DNA of 64,000 nucleotides from assembly GCF_001422545.1 (NCBI RefSeq), contig NZ_LMLE01000001.1, positions 1,238,127-1,302,126 of the forward strand, given 5' to 3'. This DNA comes from Pedobacter sp. Leaf41 (GTDB taxonomy: Bacteria > Bacteroidota > Bacteroidia > Sphingobacteriales > Sphingobacteriaceae). Numbering within the stretch: the first letter of the stretch is position 1; each line of letters starts with the position of its first letter. This document shows positions 7,583 to 16,644 of this stretch, piece by piece. The position numbers and the translations under genes were made by a program. The notes under the pieces are model-generated. The model worked only from the letters and a program-made list of their open reading frames with translations, made no database searches and was not told the origin of the DNA.

Positions 7583-8527
7583 TTAAAATACCGGAGATTG
7601 AAACGTCTTTGACTCGGAAAGATTGATAAATTTCGCTGGGATTGACTTGTCGGCTTTAAATATTTCCGGATGAAACATACAGGCCAACGCTTCTATCCCT
7701 TCAACCAATGTACCGATGCTGGGTTGGGTAAACATATCAAAATCTGCAATGTAAACCTGATTTTGTTGTACGGCTGCTAAGTCTGTCCAATTGTTTTTTG
7801 CTAGAAGTAGATCCATTTCGGCCAAAGTTCGTGTTTTATCAAAACCGCAAGGAGCAATTACCAATACTTCAGGATTGTATTTCACGACTTTGTCCCATTG
7901 GGTTACAATTGAATCTCCGGCAGGATTGGAAAGCATATCTACCCCACCAGCAGCTGCAATTTGAAAAGGAATCCAATGGCCACAATTGTAGATCGGCTCA
8001 ATCCATTCCATCAGCATCACCCGTTTTAAAGGCGCTTTATTTGCCCGTAGTTCATCTAAAATAAAGTCGGTTTTCTGTTGAAGATTGGCCAAGTACCTTA
8101 AAGCAACTTCTTCCTTTCCTAAAGCCTTTGCAATAGTTATGGCACATTCAAAAACATCCTGAAGGTTATTTGGCGACAATGGAACGAGTGTCGGTTTTTT
8201 AGACAGCTTCATTACAGCGGTTTCTGTACACACGGTATCAATGTTGCAAACCTCACATATATCTTGTGTAAAAACAACATCGGGAGCAATGCTCTCTAAA
8301 AGTTCATCATCAACCCAATACAAACTTTTACCTTGTGCTTTTGACGCGGAGAAGATACGATCGATTTCGATACTGGAATAATTTTTACCCTCTAACACAC
8401 ATCTTACTACTTTAGGTTGATCTGCAGCCTCAATCGGACATTCAAAAGTTACGCCGTACAAGTATTCTTGCAAACCCATATCGTAAATCATTTTGGTGGC
8501 AGCAGGTAAAAAAGAAGCGACTTTCAT
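7583..8527 (-). CDS. BtuF-like cobalamin-binding protein without secretion signal
   Basis: The protein is of the helical-backbone periplasmic-binding fold used by BtuF: KVASFLPAATKMIYDMGL at the N-terminus, DELLESIAPDVVFTQDIC, PTLVPLSPNNLQDVFE, then the C-lobe with NPEVLVIAPCGFDKTRT and VYIADFDMF. I place the start at Met 8525-8527 because the fold begins immediately; an ATG 33 bp upstream (8560) would add eleven polar residues. Neither start gives a signal peptide or lipobox, which is odd for a periplasmic receptor. At least nine cysteines occur, including CEVCNIDTVC. No btuC or btuD lies next to it. It may be a cytoplasmic corrinoid binder; the family call is firm, the location inferred. 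Confidence 0.85.
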   Translation of the reverse strand: MKVASFLPAATKMIYDMGLQEYLYGVTFECPIEAADQPKVVRCVLEGKNYSSIEIDRIFSASKAQGKSLYWVDDELLESIAPDVVFTQDICEVCNIDTVCTETAVMKLSKKPTLVPLSPNNLQDVFECAITIAKALGKEEVALRYLANLQQKTDFILDELRANKAPLKRVMLMEWIEPIYNCGHWIPFQIAAAGGVDMLSNPAGDSIVTQWDKVVKYNPEVLVIAPCGFDKTRTLAEMDLLLAKNNWTDLAAVQQNQVYIADFDMFTQPSIGTLVEGIEALACMFHPEIFKADKSIPAKFINLSESKTFQSPVF

Positions 8528-8604
8528 TGGATGTATGGTGTTTTGATGGGAATGGATCATTTTTCTTTAGCTGGAGCTTCTCCGACGGGAAAATATAAAG
8601 TTAA

Positions 8605-8642
8605 AAAAAAATCCTCTTTTGAAACAGATCAAAAGAGGATTT
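8605..8642 (-). terminator. Rho-independent terminator after DUF6580 gene
   Basis: AAATCCTCTTTT (8609-8620) pairs perfectly with AAAAGAGGATTT (8631-8642). On the minus strand the stem runs into about nine T. It should end the riboswitch-controlled btuB-DUF6580 transcript ahead of the BtuF-like gene. Confidence 0.88.
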
Positions 8643-8660
8643 AACAAAATTATTAAGAAA

Positions 8661-9251
8661 TTAAATGTTTTGCTTCTGCATTTTAAGGACTGGATATTTT
8701 GATTTCATGATTTCAAAGGCACCAAAAATAATAGCACCGTAAATTAAAGTTCCTTCTAAAAACCTGATTTCAAACGGTATTGCTTTAACCAGGCAGCTCC
8801 AGTATCCAGCTAAAGTTTGTGGATATGATGGGTTTTGAAACCATACTCCGAAATCGGTTACAATCCAGTGAATAAAAACAATTGCTAATGTAGATGAGAG
8901 TAATGAGACTACATTTATCTTTTTCAACAATACTCTTCCTACCAAAACCATCAAGGCGAAAGCAAGATAGGTCCAATACCATCCTTCATATAAAAAACCA
9001 TTACTGTATTTGCTAAAAATTGTACTGGCTAAAATAAAATCGCTTAAGAACAAGCTCACTAATGGAAAAGCAAAAGCTTTTGCATGATCTTTAAAGTATG
9101 CGCCACCAAACAGCGCTACCGCTCCAATCGAAGAAAAGTTTGCAAACTGAAGCTCATCTGAGTTAAACGTTACCAGTAAACGAAACAAAGTAATTACCAA
9201 GATGATTAGTAACAGAATAAGGTTACGTGGATTAAATTTCAAATTAGACAT
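8661..9251 (-). CDS. DUF6580-type membrane protein, putative corrinoid-linked transporter component
   Basis: The 196-residue integral membrane protein has about five or six hydrophobic helices (near 10-27, 40-75, 90-108, 115-132 and 165-180) and resembles ECF S-component-like DUF6580 proteins. Conserved-looking pieces are FSSIGAVALFGGAYF, FLSDFIL and the GWYWTYLAFALMVLVGR segment. It lies between the BtuB-like receptor and a terminator, so it shares the cobalamin riboswitch leader, which supports a role in B12 or cobalt uptake across the inner membrane. Partner EcfA/EcfT or BtuCD genes are not in the window. Substrate is inferred only from regulation. Confidence 0.8.
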   Translation of the reverse strand: MSNLKFNPRNLILLLIILVITLFRLLVTFNSDELQFANFSSIGAVALFGGAYFKDHAKAFAFPLVSLFLSDFILASTIFSKYSNGFLYEGWYWTYLAFALMVLVGRVLLKKINVVSLLSSTLAIVFIHWIVTDFGVWFQNPSYPQTLAGYWSCLVKAIPFEIRFLEGTLIYGAIIFGAFEIMKSKYPVLKMQKQNI

Positions 9252-9347
9252 ATAGTTAGTATATAGTAATTGGTATAAAGTATTTAGTTAGTAAGAAAAG
9301 TTGCTTGTGATTTTAGAGTTTTTATCACAACACAAAGTTAAATTTTA

Positions 9348-11231
9348 TTAGCGGATATTAAAACTTAGGCCTGTATTAAAATTGAAACCCATTGCATTGT
9401 AACCGATGATTTCATTATAGTTTTCATTCAAAATGTTTTTAGCATCAAAAAAGATTTTAACGCGTTTTTTCGCGAACGCATATTCTGCATAAGCATTTAA
9501 CAACTTATAGCTTGGCAATGTTTCTACAACATAGCCCGTAAAATTACCATCCGTACGTGAACCAAAGTACCTCAAATTAGCATTAATAAATAAATTATCA
9601 GTTGCCTGGATCCCTGTTGTAATGCCAAAAGCGTGTTTCGGTCTTCTAAAAAGAAAATCTTCCACTTTATTATTTACACTGTTATATTCGTTTCCATCAG
9701 TAAAAGCATAATAACCATTAAGGGTAAATTTCCATATTTTAACTCCTGGCTCAATTTCAAAACCTCTTACTTTTTGACTTTCCTGATTGATGTACCCAAC
9801 TGCAAAATCGTAAATGATTGCATCTGTTAAATCGCGTTTGAAAGCCGCTCCACGCAACGAGAATTTATCATCAGCTAAACTCAGATTAAAACCAGCTTCA
9901 TAGTTATGAGACTTTTCTGGTTTCAGGTTTAAATTTGATCCATATTGCCCGAACAGCATATTCAGTGTTGGAATTTTAAAAGCTGTTGAAACCGTACCGA
10001 ATAATTTTAATTCTTTAATTACATTAATACTCGGTGTAATGGTGTAAGTGTAGTTTTCACCATATTGTTCGTGTTTGTTATAGCGACCGCCAACTTCGAG
10101 ATTGAAGATACTTAAATCATGCAGAAAGAGTGAGCTGTAAGCGGCAAAAATATTACTCTCCGGTTTGTTGCCTGCAGAGGACAGCCTCATCACCCTGTTA
10201 TCAATGCCTACTAATAAATCGAGTTTATCTCCAAGCTTTTGGTTATAAAATAAATCAAGCAAGCTTATTCTTCCAGCACCGACACTTTCATATGGGAAAC
10301 CGTCAAAACTACTTAAGGTATTGTTCGAAGTGCTTTGGTAACTATAATTTAAATTGATCTTGCCCGTTCCAAACTCGTATTTGGAATTTACACCCCCGCT
10401 AAAATTTTTCAGCAGTGAATGGTTGGCTGCTATTCCATCAGTAAAAGCAGCTTCATCAATTTTGTAATCACCTTCAAAATATCTGATAAAAGGATTAACA
10501 GAAAAATGTTGATCCAATTTTATTCCAAAGTTTGCATTTACCCCATCTGTTTTAAAGCCATCTTTATCAAACGCTGTATTATTTCCCACTGGGTTAGCTG
10601 CTTCAGATATCCCATCGGTTTTATGGTGGGTGTAGTTTATATTATAGGTAAAAGCATCAACACTGCCATTTAAGCCAATTGTACCTTTATAAGTTTCGTA
10701 ACTGCCTGCACTGGCCACGCCATATATTGTGTTGCCTTTTGGCCCGCCTTTTTTGGTAATAATATTGATTACCCCAGCAATGGCATCAGAGCCGTAAATG
10801 GTAGACTGGCCGCCTCGCAGAATTTCAATGTGATCGATTTGATCGATAGCAAAAAGGCGAAGATCAAAAGCGCCGCCGTTTCCCGAGGGATCATTTTGAA
10901 CGATTCCATCAATTAATACAACAGCGTAAGCACTTCCCGCTCCGCGGAAAAAAACTGATTTGTTAGCACCAGGATTACTTCCTGAACCAGCTACAATAAT
11001 ACCGGCCTGTTCGCTGATTAATTCTGGAAGCGATTTGCCCTGACTGCGATCCAATACTTCTCTGCTGATGATACTCACCACTTTACCTGTTTGTGATTGT
11101 TTTTGATCATTTTTGGTGGCAGAAATTACCACATCTTTCAGTTTCAAGGTATCCTGTGCCTTAACTGATTTACCAATTACGATTTGCCCCAAACCTAAGC
11201 CTGCGGCAATTAAGATTTTTGTTTTGTTCAT
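9348..11231 (-). CDS. btuB: TonB-dependent vitamin B12 receptor (BtuB-like)
   Basis: This outer-membrane beta-barrel imports cobalamin with TonB energy. The start is set at ATG 11229-11231 because MNKTKILIAAGLGLGQ begins a signal peptide ending near VKAQD; the frame extends 28 codons upstream to a TTG. About 627 residues remain. TonB box region LKDVVISATK follows the signal, then the plug with VVSIISREVL, GSGSNPGANKSVFFRGAG and IEILRGGQSTIYGSDAIAGVINIITKKG, then a 22-strand barrel ending in an aromatic-rich strand with terminal NIR. Unlike SusC proteins it has no carboxypeptidase-regulatory domain. The cobalamin riboswitch just upstream makes the substrate assignment strong. Confidence 0.94.
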   Translation of the reverse strand: MNKTKILIAAGLGLGQIVIGKSVKAQDTLKLKDVVISATKNDQKQSQTGKVVSIISREVLDRSQGKSLPELISEQAGIIVAGSGSNPGANKSVFFRGAGSAYAVVLIDGIVQNDPSGNGGAFDLRLFAIDQIDHIEILRGGQSTIYGSDAIAGVINIITKKGGPKGNTIYGVASAGSYETYKGTIGLNGSVDAFTYNINYTHHKTDGISEAANPVGNNTAFDKDGFKTDGVNANFGIKLDQHFSVNPFIRYFEGDYKIDEAAFTDGIAANHSLLKNFSGGVNSKYEFGTGKINLNYSYQSTSNNTLSSFDGFPYESVGAGRISLLDLFYNQKLGDKLDLLVGIDNRVMRLSSAGNKPESNIFAAYSSLFLHDLSIFNLEVGGRYNKHEQYGENYTYTITPSINVIKELKLFGTVSTAFKIPTLNMLFGQYGSNLNLKPEKSHNYEAGFNLSLADDKFSLRGAAFKRDLTDAIIYDFAVGYINQESQKVRGFEIEPGVKIWKFTLNGYYAFTDGNEYNSVNNKVEDFLFRRPKHAFGITTGIQATDNLFINANLRYFGSRTDGNFTGYVVETLPSYKLLNAYAEYAFAKKRVKIFFDAKNILNENYNEIIGYNAMGFNFNTGLSFNIR

Positions 11232-11339
11232 TTGATTGTGAGTTTTGCCCACAGCCAGCAGATAGAAAAGGAAATGAAAATACGAAAACGCTAAGTACTT
11301 CAATCCAAGCTTCAATCCCCGAAAGCTATGAAATTATAC

Positions 11340-11495
11340 GCTAAAGGCAGGTCTTCTGACTTACTCCCGATTTTTAGCCTTCCCATTCCATGACTAGAAA
11401 AGTGGCGTAGAATTAAAAATCATTAAAGAGCTTACAGCTGCGGGACAGTTTTGGATTTACACCAAATTCCCTTTTAATTCTGTGGCAACACAAAA
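11340..11495 (-). ncRNA. Cobalamin riboswitch (AdoCbl/B12 box)
   Basis: On the minus strand the leader contains GGGAATTTGGTGTAAATCC, CTGTCCCGCAGCTGTAA and, at 11346-11362, the B12 box AAGTCAGAAGACCTGCC. Together these are the conserved core of the cobalamin riboswitch. The aptamer ends about 110 bp before the btuB start at 11231. I see no clear terminator stem between the aptamer and the gene, so control may be at translation initiation. It should repress btuB and the DUF6580 gene when B12 is plentiful. Confidence 0.93.
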
Positions 11496-11601
11496 ACCAA
11501 AAGCGGCGCAAAGCTAACAAAATTAAACAGGTTGTAAAATGGATGATGGAGAAAGTATTTCTTCAATCAAAAGTTTAACTTTAAATATCAAAACCAAAAT
11601 A

Positions 11602-12846
11602 ATGAGAAACCTATTTTTGATCACCCTCCTAATAAACTATTCTGTCGTTATGGCTCAAAAAACTGATACTATAATGCTTAAAAAGTTGATGGAATCAAAG
11701 CCAGAATTATTTGGCTTGGTGCTTAACCATCCAGATAAAAATCAGGTTCAGATTTTATACACCCAGATTACCCGTGATGTTAAAAACAAACCAAGTTTTA
11801 AGAGCTACAGTTTTAATTTAGATCCACACCATTATTTTTATCCTGCAAGCACCGTAAAACTTGCGGCTGTTATTTTTGCTTTGGAAAAAGTGAACCGATT
11901 AAAAAACACAGGCTTAACCGTGAAAAGCATTATGATAACCGATAGCGCTTTCCGGGGACAAACTAAAATTGAAAAAGATGGCAGTGCAGAAAATGGTCTT
12001 CCAACCCTTGAACATTATATTAAAAAGATTTTGCTTACCAGCGATAATGATGCCTTCAATAGGTTGTTTGAGTTTATCGGACGTGCTGAAATTAATGATA
12101 AACTTAAAAAAAACGGTTTTAGAGATAGCAGAATTTTGAACCGTTTAGCCATAGGCGATGCGGGAGAAACCGCTAAACATACCAACCCAATTCGCTTTTA
12201 TAATAACGACTGTTTGGTATATGAGCAAGAAGCACAATACGATTCGAAAGAATACGAATTGAACTTAACTAACCTGGTAATGGGTAAAGGTTATTTAGAT
12301 AGCGCAGATAAACTAATAAATAAACCTTTTAGTTTAGCCAATAAGAATGCATTTGCCATAAATGATCAACATCGTTTAATGCAAAAACTAATGTTTCCCG
12401 AAGCTTTACAGGCTCAAGAACGATTTAACCTTACCGCTGCAGATTATAAATTGATTTACACTTACATGAGCAAATATCCAACAGAAAGTAATTATCCTAA
12501 GTATGATGAAAAGGAATTTTGGCCAACATATGCTAAAATGCTTTATTATGGTAGAGAGAAAAATGCAACTCCAGATCCGAACATTAGAATTTTCAACAAA
12601 TATGGCGACAGTTATGGCTACATTATAGATAACTCCTATTTCGTAGACTTTAAAAATGGGATTGAATATCTACTTACCGCCGTTGTACATAGTAACGAAG
12701 ATGGGATTTATAACGACAATAAATATGAATATGATTCGGTCTGCTTTCCATTTATGAAACATTTGGGGCGAACGATTTACGAATTGGAAACCAATCGTAA
12801 AAAGAACAATCCAGATTTATCTAAATTTAAGATGAACTATCAGTAA
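11602..12846 (+). CDS. Secreted serine hydrolase of the beta-lactamase (class A-like) fold
   Basis: The start is taken at ATG 11602 because MRNLFLITLLINYSVVMAQ is a signal peptide; an upstream ATG at 11539 would bury it. In this 414-residue product, PASTVK gives the nucleophile Ser83 and Lys86, and LTSDNDAF gives the SDN triad at 147-149. The third box, normally KTG, appears to be KYG in NKYGDSYGY. The layout fits 'beta-lactamase2' family proteins, often about 400 residues in Bacteroidota and mostly of unknown substrate. It might be a penicillin-recognising hydrolase or a peptidase; beta-lactam resistance is not demonstrated by motifs. It is convergent with the ppk2 gene. Confidence 0.83.
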   Translation: MRNLFLITLLINYSVVMAQKTDTIMLKKLMESKPELFGLVLNHPDKNQVQILYTQITRDVKNKPSFKSYSFNLDPHHYFYPASTVKLAAVIFALEKVNRLKNTGLTVKSIMITDSAFRGQTKIEKDGSAENGLPTLEHYIKKILLTSDNDAFNRLFEFIGRAEINDKLKKNGFRDSRILNRLAIGDAGETAKHTNPIRFYNNDCLVYEQEAQYDSKEYELNLTNLVMGKGYLDSADKLINKPFSLANKNAFAINDQHRLMQKLMFPEALQAQERFNLTAADYKLIYTYMSKYPTESNYPKYDEKEFWPTYAKMLYYGREKNATPDPNIRIFNKYGDSYGYIIDNSYFVDFKNGIEYLLTAVVHSNEDGIYNDNKYEYDSVCFPFMKHLGRTIYELETNRKKNNPDLSKFKMNYQ

Positions 12847-12891
12847 TGAGCTAATGTATTTAGCTGTTATGTACAACTGTTCTTAATTTAA

Positions 12892-12937
12892 TGGCAACCT
12901 CATTTCAGTTAATTTTATAAACAAAAAGAGATTGCCA
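12892..12937. repeat. Imperfect inverted repeat between convergent genes
   Basis: TGGCAACCTC (12892-12901) and GAGATTGCCA (12928-12937) pair in 9 of 10 positions, the odd pair being a G-U type. The GAGATTGC core resembles the ends of the palindromic elements at 38124 and 57151. It could be a degraded member of that family or a weak two-way terminator. Confidence 0.4.
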
Positions 12938-12954
12938 CGTTCAGGCAGGTAGAA

Positions 12955-13833
12955 TTATTCGCTAAGTAAAGCCGTTTTAGTTTCCATCAATTTACCTTGT
13001 TCAACTTCGTCCAAAACAGGAAATTTGATGTTCAAACTTTTCAATTTGTCGGCAACTATTTCACTAATCGCTAATCTGGCAAACCATTTTTTATCTGCTG
13101 GAATAATGTGCCATGGCGATTCTTTCGTGCTTGTTTCGTTAATGGCGTCTTCATAAGCCTTCATATATTCGTCCCACAAAGCCCTTTCCTCAATATCACC
13201 AGAAGAAAACTTCCAATTTTTGGTAGGGTCTTCTATCCTATCCAAAAACCGTTGTTTTTGTTCATCCTTACTCACATTCAAAAAGAATTTAAGTACTACT
13301 GTTCCATTTGCAGCTAAATGCTCTTCAAAATTTTTGATGCTTTCATAACGCTTCTTCCAAAAATTTTTATTGATTTTCTTTACCTCATCAAAACCTGGGA
13401 GGCTTTCACTCAAAATATATTTCGGATGAACCTTACAAACCAATACGTTTTCATAGTGCGAACGATTATGAATTCCAATTCGTCCACGTTCCGGCAAAGC
13501 TTTAATATGCCGCCACAAAAAATCATGTTTATATTCTTCGGATGTTGGCACTTTGAAACTAAAAACCTGGCAACCCTGCGGATTTAATCCACTCATTACA
13601 TGCTCAATAGCGCTATCTTTACCAGCAGCATCCATCGCCTGAAAAATAATGAGTATAGAATGTGTGGCTGATGCATATAATTTTTCCTGTAAATGATTGA
13701 CTTCAATTTTTGAGTTGATCAATGCATCTTTGGCCGTTTCTTTATTATATCCACCGGTAAAATCAGTTTTCGCACTTTTAATCGAAAATTTTTTATCGCC
13801 CTGTACAATTAGCTCCTTAAATTCGTTTTTCAT
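12955..13833 (-). CDS. ppk2: Polyphosphate kinase 2 family (polyphosphate:nucleotide phosphotransferase)
   Basis: PPK2 enzymes phosphorylate nucleoside mono- or diphosphates with polyphosphate. The ATG at 13831-13833 is preferred; the frame reaches a TTG eleven codons earlier. The 292-residue product has Walker A QAMDAAGKDSA, the lid and substrate region GCQVFSFKVPTSEEYKHDFLWR, RGRIGIHNRSHYENVLVCKVHP and the C-terminal KWKFSSGD-like NWKFSSGDIEERALWDEY with DKKWFARL. Length and a single domain fit the class I/III AMP- or ADP-using enzymes; motifs alone do not decide which. It is one of four polyphosphate-related genes in the window. Confidence 0.94.
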   Translation of the reverse strand: MKNEFKELIVQGDKKFSIKSAKTDFTGGYNKETAKDALINSKIEVNHLQEKLYASATHSILIIFQAMDAAGKDSAIEHVMSGLNPQGCQVFSFKVPTSEEYKHDFLWRHIKALPERGRIGIHNRSHYENVLVCKVHPKYILSESLPGFDEVKKINKNFWKKRYESIKNFEEHLAANGTVVLKFFLNVSKDEQKQRFLDRIEDPTKNWKFSSGDIEERALWDEYMKAYEDAINETSTKESPWHIIPADKKWFARLAISEIVADKLKSLNIKFPVLDEVEQGKLMETKTALLSE

Positions 13834-14052
13834 TTTTATACCATATTTTTTTGGTGATTGATTCAATACCTATATTAATTTCACGATATTTTCGATCGTG
13901 ATTAGCATCTCACAATATACAGTTTCGGATTAATCCAGAACCAATGTTTTAAATATAGTACTAAAAAATTAGTAAATTAAAAACGTTAATTTGCATACAG
14001 AGTTTTTTATATTTATCGCCACAGCATTTACCAAATTATCAGCACATTCAAT

Positions 14053-16506
14053 ATGTTCAAAGAGATAAAAAACAAGTACTTACGTTATTTTACAATCTTA
14101 ATTTTCTTTATCATTATTTTCTTTTCTGCCCTTCAACTCAATTTTTTGTGGTTGTTTGGCTATTCTCCAAGTTATCGGGATATCAAAACGCCTACATTGC
14201 GTGTAGGGTCTGAATTATATACAAGTGATGGAAAACTGATTGGGCGGTATTTTAAGGAAAACCGTACTCCGGTAAGTTTTAGTGATATTGCGCCAAGTGT
14301 AATTAATGCTTTGGTAGCTACCGAAGATGTTCGCTTTTACAAACACTGGGGGATTGACGCTCAAGCTGTTGGGCGTGCTGTTGTTGGAATGGGTAAAGAT
14401 GGTGGTGCCAGTACCATTACTCAACAACTGGCCAAAAATTTATACAGAACCAGGTATAATAAATCGCAAGGTTTTCTAGTGAAAATTCCCCTTGTTAGAA
14501 CGCTTATTGTAAAGCTTAAGGAGTGGTTAACTGCTGTAAAAATTGAATCGAATTATTCTAAAAACGACATCATTACGATGTACCTGAACACGGTATCCTT
14601 CGGTAATAATACTTACGGAATTAAAACCGCTGCTCGAATTTATTTTGATAAGGAAACCAAAGATTTAGCTACCACAGATGCCGCGATGCTTGTTGGTATG
14701 CTGAAAGGAACCAGCCTTTACAACCCAACCAAGAATCCAGAAAAAGCTTTGGTACGCAGAAATGTGGTATTGAGCCAAATGAACAAGAATAATAAGCTAA
14801 GCAAAGATAGCTTGGCCATACTGTCAAAAGAGCCCATCAAACTTAAAGAAGGTAAAATGGAAGACGGAAGCGATGGCGACTCCTATTTACGTGCTGCTGT
14901 GTCGAAATATCTGGAAAAGTGGTGTACCGATAATGGATACGATTTAAATGAAGATGGCTTAAAAATATATACTACGATCGATTCGAAACTGCAAAAATAT
15001 GCCGAAGAAGCTGTTGCAGAGCAAATGAGAACCTTACAGCGCAGGTTCTACAGCGTTTGGGGCAATGAAGATCCCTGGTACGACTCTGAAAAGAAAAAAG
15101 TGGATTATCCGGACCGGGCGATGAAAAACCTCCCTATTTATGCCTTGCTTGAGAAAAAGTTTCCAAATCAACCAGATTCGGTTGCAGCCTATTTCAACAA
15201 GAAGAAAAGAATGCAAATTTTTACCTACAAAGGTGATCGCGATACTTTGTTTTCAACTTTGGATTCTATCCGTTACTACGGAAAAATTTTAAATACGGGT
15301 ATGATGACCATGGAGCCTGCCAGTGGAAAAATTAAAGTTTGGGTGGGTGGTATCGATCATAAATTTTTCAAATACGATCACGTTAATCAGGCTAAACGCC
15401 AGGCAGGTTCTACATTTAAACCATTTGCATACTTAACAGCATTAGAGCAAGGAATGAGCCCTTGTGATAAATTTACCGATAAGCCTGTTAAAATTGAATA
15501 TAAAGATAAAGGCGAAACCAAGTATTGGGAGCCCAAAAATGCCGACTACAGTGTAACTTACCAGGAAATGAGTTTGCGTTGGGCAATGGCTAGATCTGTA
15601 AATACCATTACAGCACAAGTAACTGAAAAAGTTGGATGGGATAATGTAGTGAAGTATGCTCATGCATGTGGTATCGATAGTCACTTACAATCTGTTCCAT
15701 CTGTAAGTTTGGGCTCAAACGATGTTACGGTTTATGAAATGGTAAAAGCTTATGCTACCTTCATGAATAAGGGCATAAAAACTGACCCTATTTTAGTAGA
15801 AAAAATTACCGATTTAGATAATAACATCATCGAAGAATTTAAGCCAAAAACCAAAAGAGTATTATCTGAAGAGATTGCCTGGTTAATGACCTACATGTTC
15901 CGTGGAGGCATGGAAGAACCAAGAGGCACCTCTCAAGCTTTGTGGGAATGGCCAAATCTATTTAAAAAGAATAACCAGATTGGTGGAAAAACCGGTACTT
16001 CCTCAGATTATGTTGATGCCTGGTACATGGGTTTAACCAAAGATTTGGTAACAGGTGTTTGGGTAGGATGCGATGAAAGAACAGCCCATTTTAAAAATGG
16101 AGAACAAGGTGAAGGCTCTAGAACAGCGTTGCCAATATTCGCTAAATTTATGGATAAAGTTTACATGGATCCGTCAACAGGATATACCTATGGTCCTTTC
16201 CCGAAAGCGACGGTAGAAATTACCAGAACTTATAATTGTCCTAGTCCGCAATATGTTCGCGATACTAGTTCAAATGATAGTGTCGAGGTAGATTCTACAG
16301 ATTTTAATCCTACAGAAACTCCTGAGGTAGCAGAACCAACAACAACGACCGAGCAAGAGGTTAAAAAAGATGAAAAGAAGCCTGAACCTGTTCAAAACCA
16401 ACCTGCAACAACGGTTCCGTTAACGAAAAAAGAAGAACGTGAATTAAGAAGAAAACAGAGACAGGAAGAGCGTGACAAGAAAAAAAATGAAAACGGCGGT
16501 AATTGA
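14053..16506 (+). CDS. Penicillin-binding protein 1A (bifunctional transglycosylase/transpeptidase)
   Basis: This class A PBP polymerises and cross-links peptidoglycan. The 817 residues show a short cytoplasmic end, a membrane anchor (about 13-35), then a GT51 domain with ATEDVRFYKHWGID (catalytic Glu91) and GGASTITQQLAKNLY. The transpeptidase domain has SxxK at GSTFKP (Ser453), SVN at 515-517 and KTG at 646-648. The C-terminal 90 residues are Pro/Thr/Glu-rich and then strongly charged (KKEERELRRKQRQEER), a low-complexity tail common in Bacteroidota homologues. It is not in an obvious operon; the next gene starts 138 bp later. Confidence 0.96.
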   Translation: MFKEIKNKYLRYFTILIFFIIIFFSALQLNFLWLFGYSPSYRDIKTPTLRVGSELYTSDGKLIGRYFKENRTPVSFSDIAPSVINALVATEDVRFYKHWGIDAQAVGRAVVGMGKDGGASTITQQLAKNLYRTRYNKSQGFLVKIPLVRTLIVKLKEWLTAVKIESNYSKNDIITMYLNTVSFGNNTYGIKTAARIYFDKETKDLATTDAAMLVGMLKGTSLYNPTKNPEKALVRRNVVLSQMNKNNKLSKDSLAILSKEPIKLKEGKMEDGSDGDSYLRAAVSKYLEKWCTDNGYDLNEDGLKIYTTIDSKLQKYAEEAVAEQMRTLQRRFYSVWGNEDPWYDSEKKKVDYPDRAMKNLPIYALLEKKFPNQPDSVAAYFNKKKRMQIFTYKGDRDTLFSTLDSIRYYGKILNTGMMTMEPASGKIKVWVGGIDHKFFKYDHVNQAKRQAGSTFKPFAYLTALEQGMSPCDKFTDKPVKIEYKDKGETKYWEPKNADYSVTYQEMSLRWAMARSVNTITAQVTEKVGWDNVVKYAHACGIDSHLQSVPSVSLGSNDVTVYEMVKAYATFMNKGIKTDPILVEKITDLDNNIIEEFKPKTKRVLSEEIAWLMTYMFRGGMEEPRGTSQALWEWPNLFKKNNQIGGKTGTSSDYVDAWYMGLTKDLVTGVWVGCDERTAHFKNGEQGEGSRTALPIFAKFMDKVYMDPSTGYTYGPFPKATVEITRTYNCPSPQYVRDTSSNDSVEVDSTDFNPTETPEVAEPTTTTEQEVKKDEKKPEPVQNQPATTVPLTKKEERELRRKQRQEERDKKKNENGGN

Positions 16507-16644
16507 TTTTGAAGGTGATTTATACTCATGATTTCACTGCTTCAAAACTGTTAAATTCCTTATTGTGATTTTAAGAATTGCTATTTTTATCCATTCGATA
16601 GAAGCTTCGTTATTAATTATTTGAATAATCAAAAACACACATTT

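Noticed and set aside
16507..16547. Hairpin TTTTGAAGGTGA / TCACTGCTTCAAAA after PBP1A
   Set aside because: The stem has internal mismatches and lacks a T-tract; it may be chance.
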